NCBI GenBank assembly: GCA_020636575.1
Contig: JACJXP010000002.1
Location: forward strand, 372,001-436,000
Source: Chitinophagales bacterium
GTDB taxonomy: Bacteria; Bacteroidota; Bacteroidia; Chitinophagales; Chitinophagaceae
Length of the DNA stretch: 64,000 nucleotides
Direction: 5' to 3'
Part shown: positions 62,301 through 64,000 of the stretch, in pieces
Layout: the number at the start of each line of letters is the position of its first letter
Numbering within the stretch: position 1 is the stretch's first letter
The notes under the pieces: generated by a model
The model's database searches: none
Seen by the model: the letters and a program-made list of their open reading frames with translations, nothing else
What the model was told of the DNA's origin: nothing
Made by a program: the position numbers and the translations under genes

Positions 62301-62347
62301 GCATTAACTTAATTGTTTTCGTAAATTTCCTATGAAAAAAAGAAACT

Positions 62348-62776
62348 ATGAGTACGGTTGCTGCAATACTTCAAAGAAAAAACAGACCTCCTGTCGCAGT
62401 TGAATCAAGTTCGCCTGTGATCAAAGCCCTTCAGATCATGTCGGAACAGAATATCGGATCTGTTATTGTAATGGATAACCATGAATACAAAGGGATAATG
62501 ACTGAGAGGGATTATTCAAGAAAAGTCATTTTAAAAGAAAAAGACTCCGCTTCTACCAAAGTAGGAGAGATCATGTCAACCAATCTTCCGGTTATTGCAC
62601 CTACTGATCGTATTGAACATTGCATGCAATTAATGACAACGAATAACATCCGTTATATGCCGGTTTTTGATAATGGAAAATTTTCGGGAGTTATTTCTAT
62701 GAGTGATGTGGTGAAGGAAACTATACTGATGCAAAAAGAAACGATCAATCATCTTCAAAGTTATATTAACAGCTGA
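62348..62776 (+). CDS. Tandem CBS-domain protein
   Basis: A 142-aa protein consisting of a CBS pair: residues about 10-60 (AVESSSPVIKALQIMSEQNIGSVIVMD, GIMTERDYSRKVI) and 75-130 (GEIMSTNLPVIAPTDRIEHCMQLM, RYMPVFDNGKFSGVISMSDVVK). Such modules bind adenosine nucleotides and regulate partner proteins. No effector domain is attached. It has a strong terminator after it. Confidence 0.93.
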   Translation: MSTVAAILQRKNRPPVAVESSSPVIKALQIMSEQNIGSVIVMDNHEYKGIMTERDYSRKVILKEKDSASTKVGEIMSTNLPVIAPTDRIEHCMQLMTTNNIRYMPVFDNGKFSGVISMSDVVKETILMQKETINHLQSYINS

Positions 62777-62797
62777 CTTACATACTCATTAAATGCT

Positions 62798-62831
62798 CAG
62801 CGAGACCCCGTAAGGTTTCGCTGTTTTTTTT
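62798..62831 (+). terminator. Terminator after the CBS gene
   Basis: CAGCGAGACC / GGTTTCGCTG (62798-62807, 62814-62823) with one G-U pair, followed by a run of eight T residues. It abuts the stop codon of the convergent MutS2-like gene. Confidence 0.85.
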
Positions 62832-63999
62832 ATTCTTCTTTCTTATTTTCTGTAACAACCACCAGGTCGCTTATATCCATCTGCATAGGCAACAGTCCAA
62901 TTTTAACTACCGCTTTTTTCCCTCTCAACTCCAGTACTTTCCCAACCTGGTGATTCTTTTTCATTTTAACTATAGTACCCACTTTTACGTCTTCGTTTGT
63001 TTCTTTATATTTTGAATCTATTTTCTTTTTCAGCTTACCAGTGTTTTTCTTTTCCCCTTTCTTGAAAAGTAAAGCCTCCACCTGTTTAATAATTTTTGCC
63101 TTGTTCTCTTCCTTTCTCCATTCTATCGTTATTTGTTTTAGCTTTCTTTCCATATCCCTGAGGTAACTGATCCGTTCTTCTGAAACCCGGTTCTGTTCTT
63201 TAAGCAGGGCTATTTGTTGCTGATGCTTTTCCTTTTGCATTAATCGGAGCATTTCCTTTTTTAATTGCTCATTCTCAAAAGTCAGTTTATTCAGTTCTTT
63301 TTCTTTTTGCTGGATCTGCTGCAGGTCCTGCTCTGTTTTTGTTAATAGTTTATCTAAACGAAAGTGTTCTTCGTTCACCAGTTGCCGGGCTTTTTGGATC
63401 AGTTTTTTATCCAACCCGATCCGTTCAGCAATAGAAAATGTATAGGAACTTCCCGGTTTACCAACCATTAGTTTGTATTCCGGCTGAAGCTTTTTTTCAC
63501 TGAAAGCCATGGCCCCGTTAATGATGCCGGCCGTCTTGCCTGCCATCACTTTTAGATTCAGATAATGTGTAGTTACGATCCCTATAGCATGTTTTCTTCC
63601 CAGTTCCTGCAATATTACTTCTGCAAACACTCCACCCAGTTCAGGATCACTGCCACTACCTAATTCATCAATAAAGAAGAGTGTTTTCCCATTTGCATTT
63701 TCAATAAAATGTTTCATATGAAGCAAATGGCTGCTATACGTACTTAATTCAAATTCTATACTTTGAGTATCCCCGATGTGGATCATCAGTTTTTTAAAGA
63801 TCCCAAATACTGATGAAGGATGAACAGGGACCAATAACCCACTTTGCACCATCATTTGCAATAACCCAACAGTTTTTAATGTGATCGTTTTGCCGCCGGC
63901 ATTGGGTCCGCTGATAACAAGTATCCGGTTTTGATCATCCAAGACCAGTGTGACCGGGACCACAGGTTTTTGCAATCGTTTATTATGAATATAAAGCAA
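62830..63999 (-). CDS. MutS2-like ATPase, C-terminal part, cut by the window edge
   Basis: The C-terminal 389 residues of a MutS2-type protein; the N-terminus lies beyond 64000. GPNAGGKTITLKTVGL is Walker A, FFIDELGSGSDPELG is Walker B and VTTHYLNLKVMA follows. Next comes the long coiled coil (residues about 230-320 of this fragment) and a KOW-like domain (KVGTIVKMKKNHQVGKVLELRGKKAVVKIGLL). The protein ends 24 residues later. The C-terminal Smr nuclease domain of typical MutS2 is not present, so the usual DNA-nicking function is questionable. Confidence 0.88.
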   Translation of the reverse strand: MLYIHNKRLQKPVVPVTLVLDDQNRILVISGPNAGGKTITLKTVGLLQMMVQSGLLVPVHPSSVFGIFKKLMIHIGDTQSIEFELSTYSSHLLHMKHFIENANGKTLFFIDELGSGSDPELGGVFAEVILQELGRKHAIGIVTTHYLNLKVMAGKTAGIINGAMAFSEKKLQPEYKLMVGKPGSSYTFSIAERIGLDKKLIQKARQLVNEEHFRLDKLLTKTEQDLQQIQQKEKELNKLTFENEQLKKEMLRLMQKEKHQQQIALLKEQNRVSEERISYLRDMERKLKQITIEWRKEENKAKIIKQVEALLFKKGEKKNTGKLKKKIDSKYKETNEDVKVGTIVKMKKNHQVGKVLELRGKKAVVKIGLLPMQMDISDLVVVTENKKEE

Positions 64000-64000
64000 G

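Overview
The window is chromosomal DNA from a member of the Bacteroidota, most likely a Chitinophagaceae-like bacterium. The evidence is: promoter -7 boxes of the Bacteroidota sigma-A type (TAnnTTTG) ahead of many genes, a protein with a type IX secretion (Por) C-terminal sorting domain, an OMP_b-brl_3-type TonB-dependent receptor, a DUF2723 membrane protein, a GH3-family adenylating enzyme next to dxr, a PUR/DUF3276 protein, a GlmU-like protein beside tpiA, and a tmRNA of Bacteroidota type. Base composition is moderately AT-rich and even. Most of the window is ordinary, densely packed housekeeping DNA. I see no CRISPR array, prophage or insertion sequence.

Layout. 1-206 (minus) is the 5' part of a tmRNA, divergent from a membrane-anchored MutS-like ATPase (302-2101). 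2107-6238 (minus) is a GH3 / dxr / rseP operon. 6398-7260 (plus) carries rplU, rpmA and a tiny histone-H1-like Lys/Ala protein, followed by a PolX-like protein whose polymerase active site looks dead (7378-9048). 9052-14704 (minus) holds a giant NtrY-like histidine kinase, mazG and a DUF3667 protein. 14806-18584 has an YD-repeat-like secreted protein, a second histidine kinase, a GT2 glycosyltransferase and three tRNAs (Leu, Gly, Leu). 18674-24356 holds DUF2130, a phosphopantetheinyl transferase, dcd, DUF3810 and the DUF177-rpmF-plsX operon. 24433-30880 has a secreted unknown, tRNA-Lys, an SDR, a DUF62-like protein and the 1190-aa DUF2723 protein. 31075-33706 is a VWA / AAA+ ATPase pair. 33741-41826 covers an outer-membrane barrel, murB, a c-type haem lipoprotein, an MFS transporter, a PafA-like phosphatase, a CotH-like protein, an acyl-CoA-binding protein and a GT4 glycosyltransferase.

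41883-50304 (minus) covers tpiA, a GlmU-like protein, rpmE2, an unexplained structured intergenic region (candidate ncRNA), yajQ, a TonB-dependent receptor and a LytTR/LytS two-component pair whose target may be that receptor. 50409-53093 is threonine aldolase and pgi. 53208-57979 is a large type IX-secreted adhesin-like gene whose middle third is riddled with frameshifts. 58155-63999 holds PUR, an ABC exporter, tRNA-Ser with a small GIY-YIG nuclease cassette bounded by a perfect 51-bp duplication of the tRNA 3' end and its terminator, a LacI regulator, a CBS-domain protein and the C-terminal part of a MutS2 homologue that lacks the Smr domain.

Observations most worth following are the tRNA-Ser/GIY-YIG cassette, the candidate ncRNA upstream of rpmE2, the PolX homologue with all three catalytic aspartates replaced, the densely frameshifted type IX cargo gene, and the operator-like repeats between the LytTR regulator and the TonB receptor.
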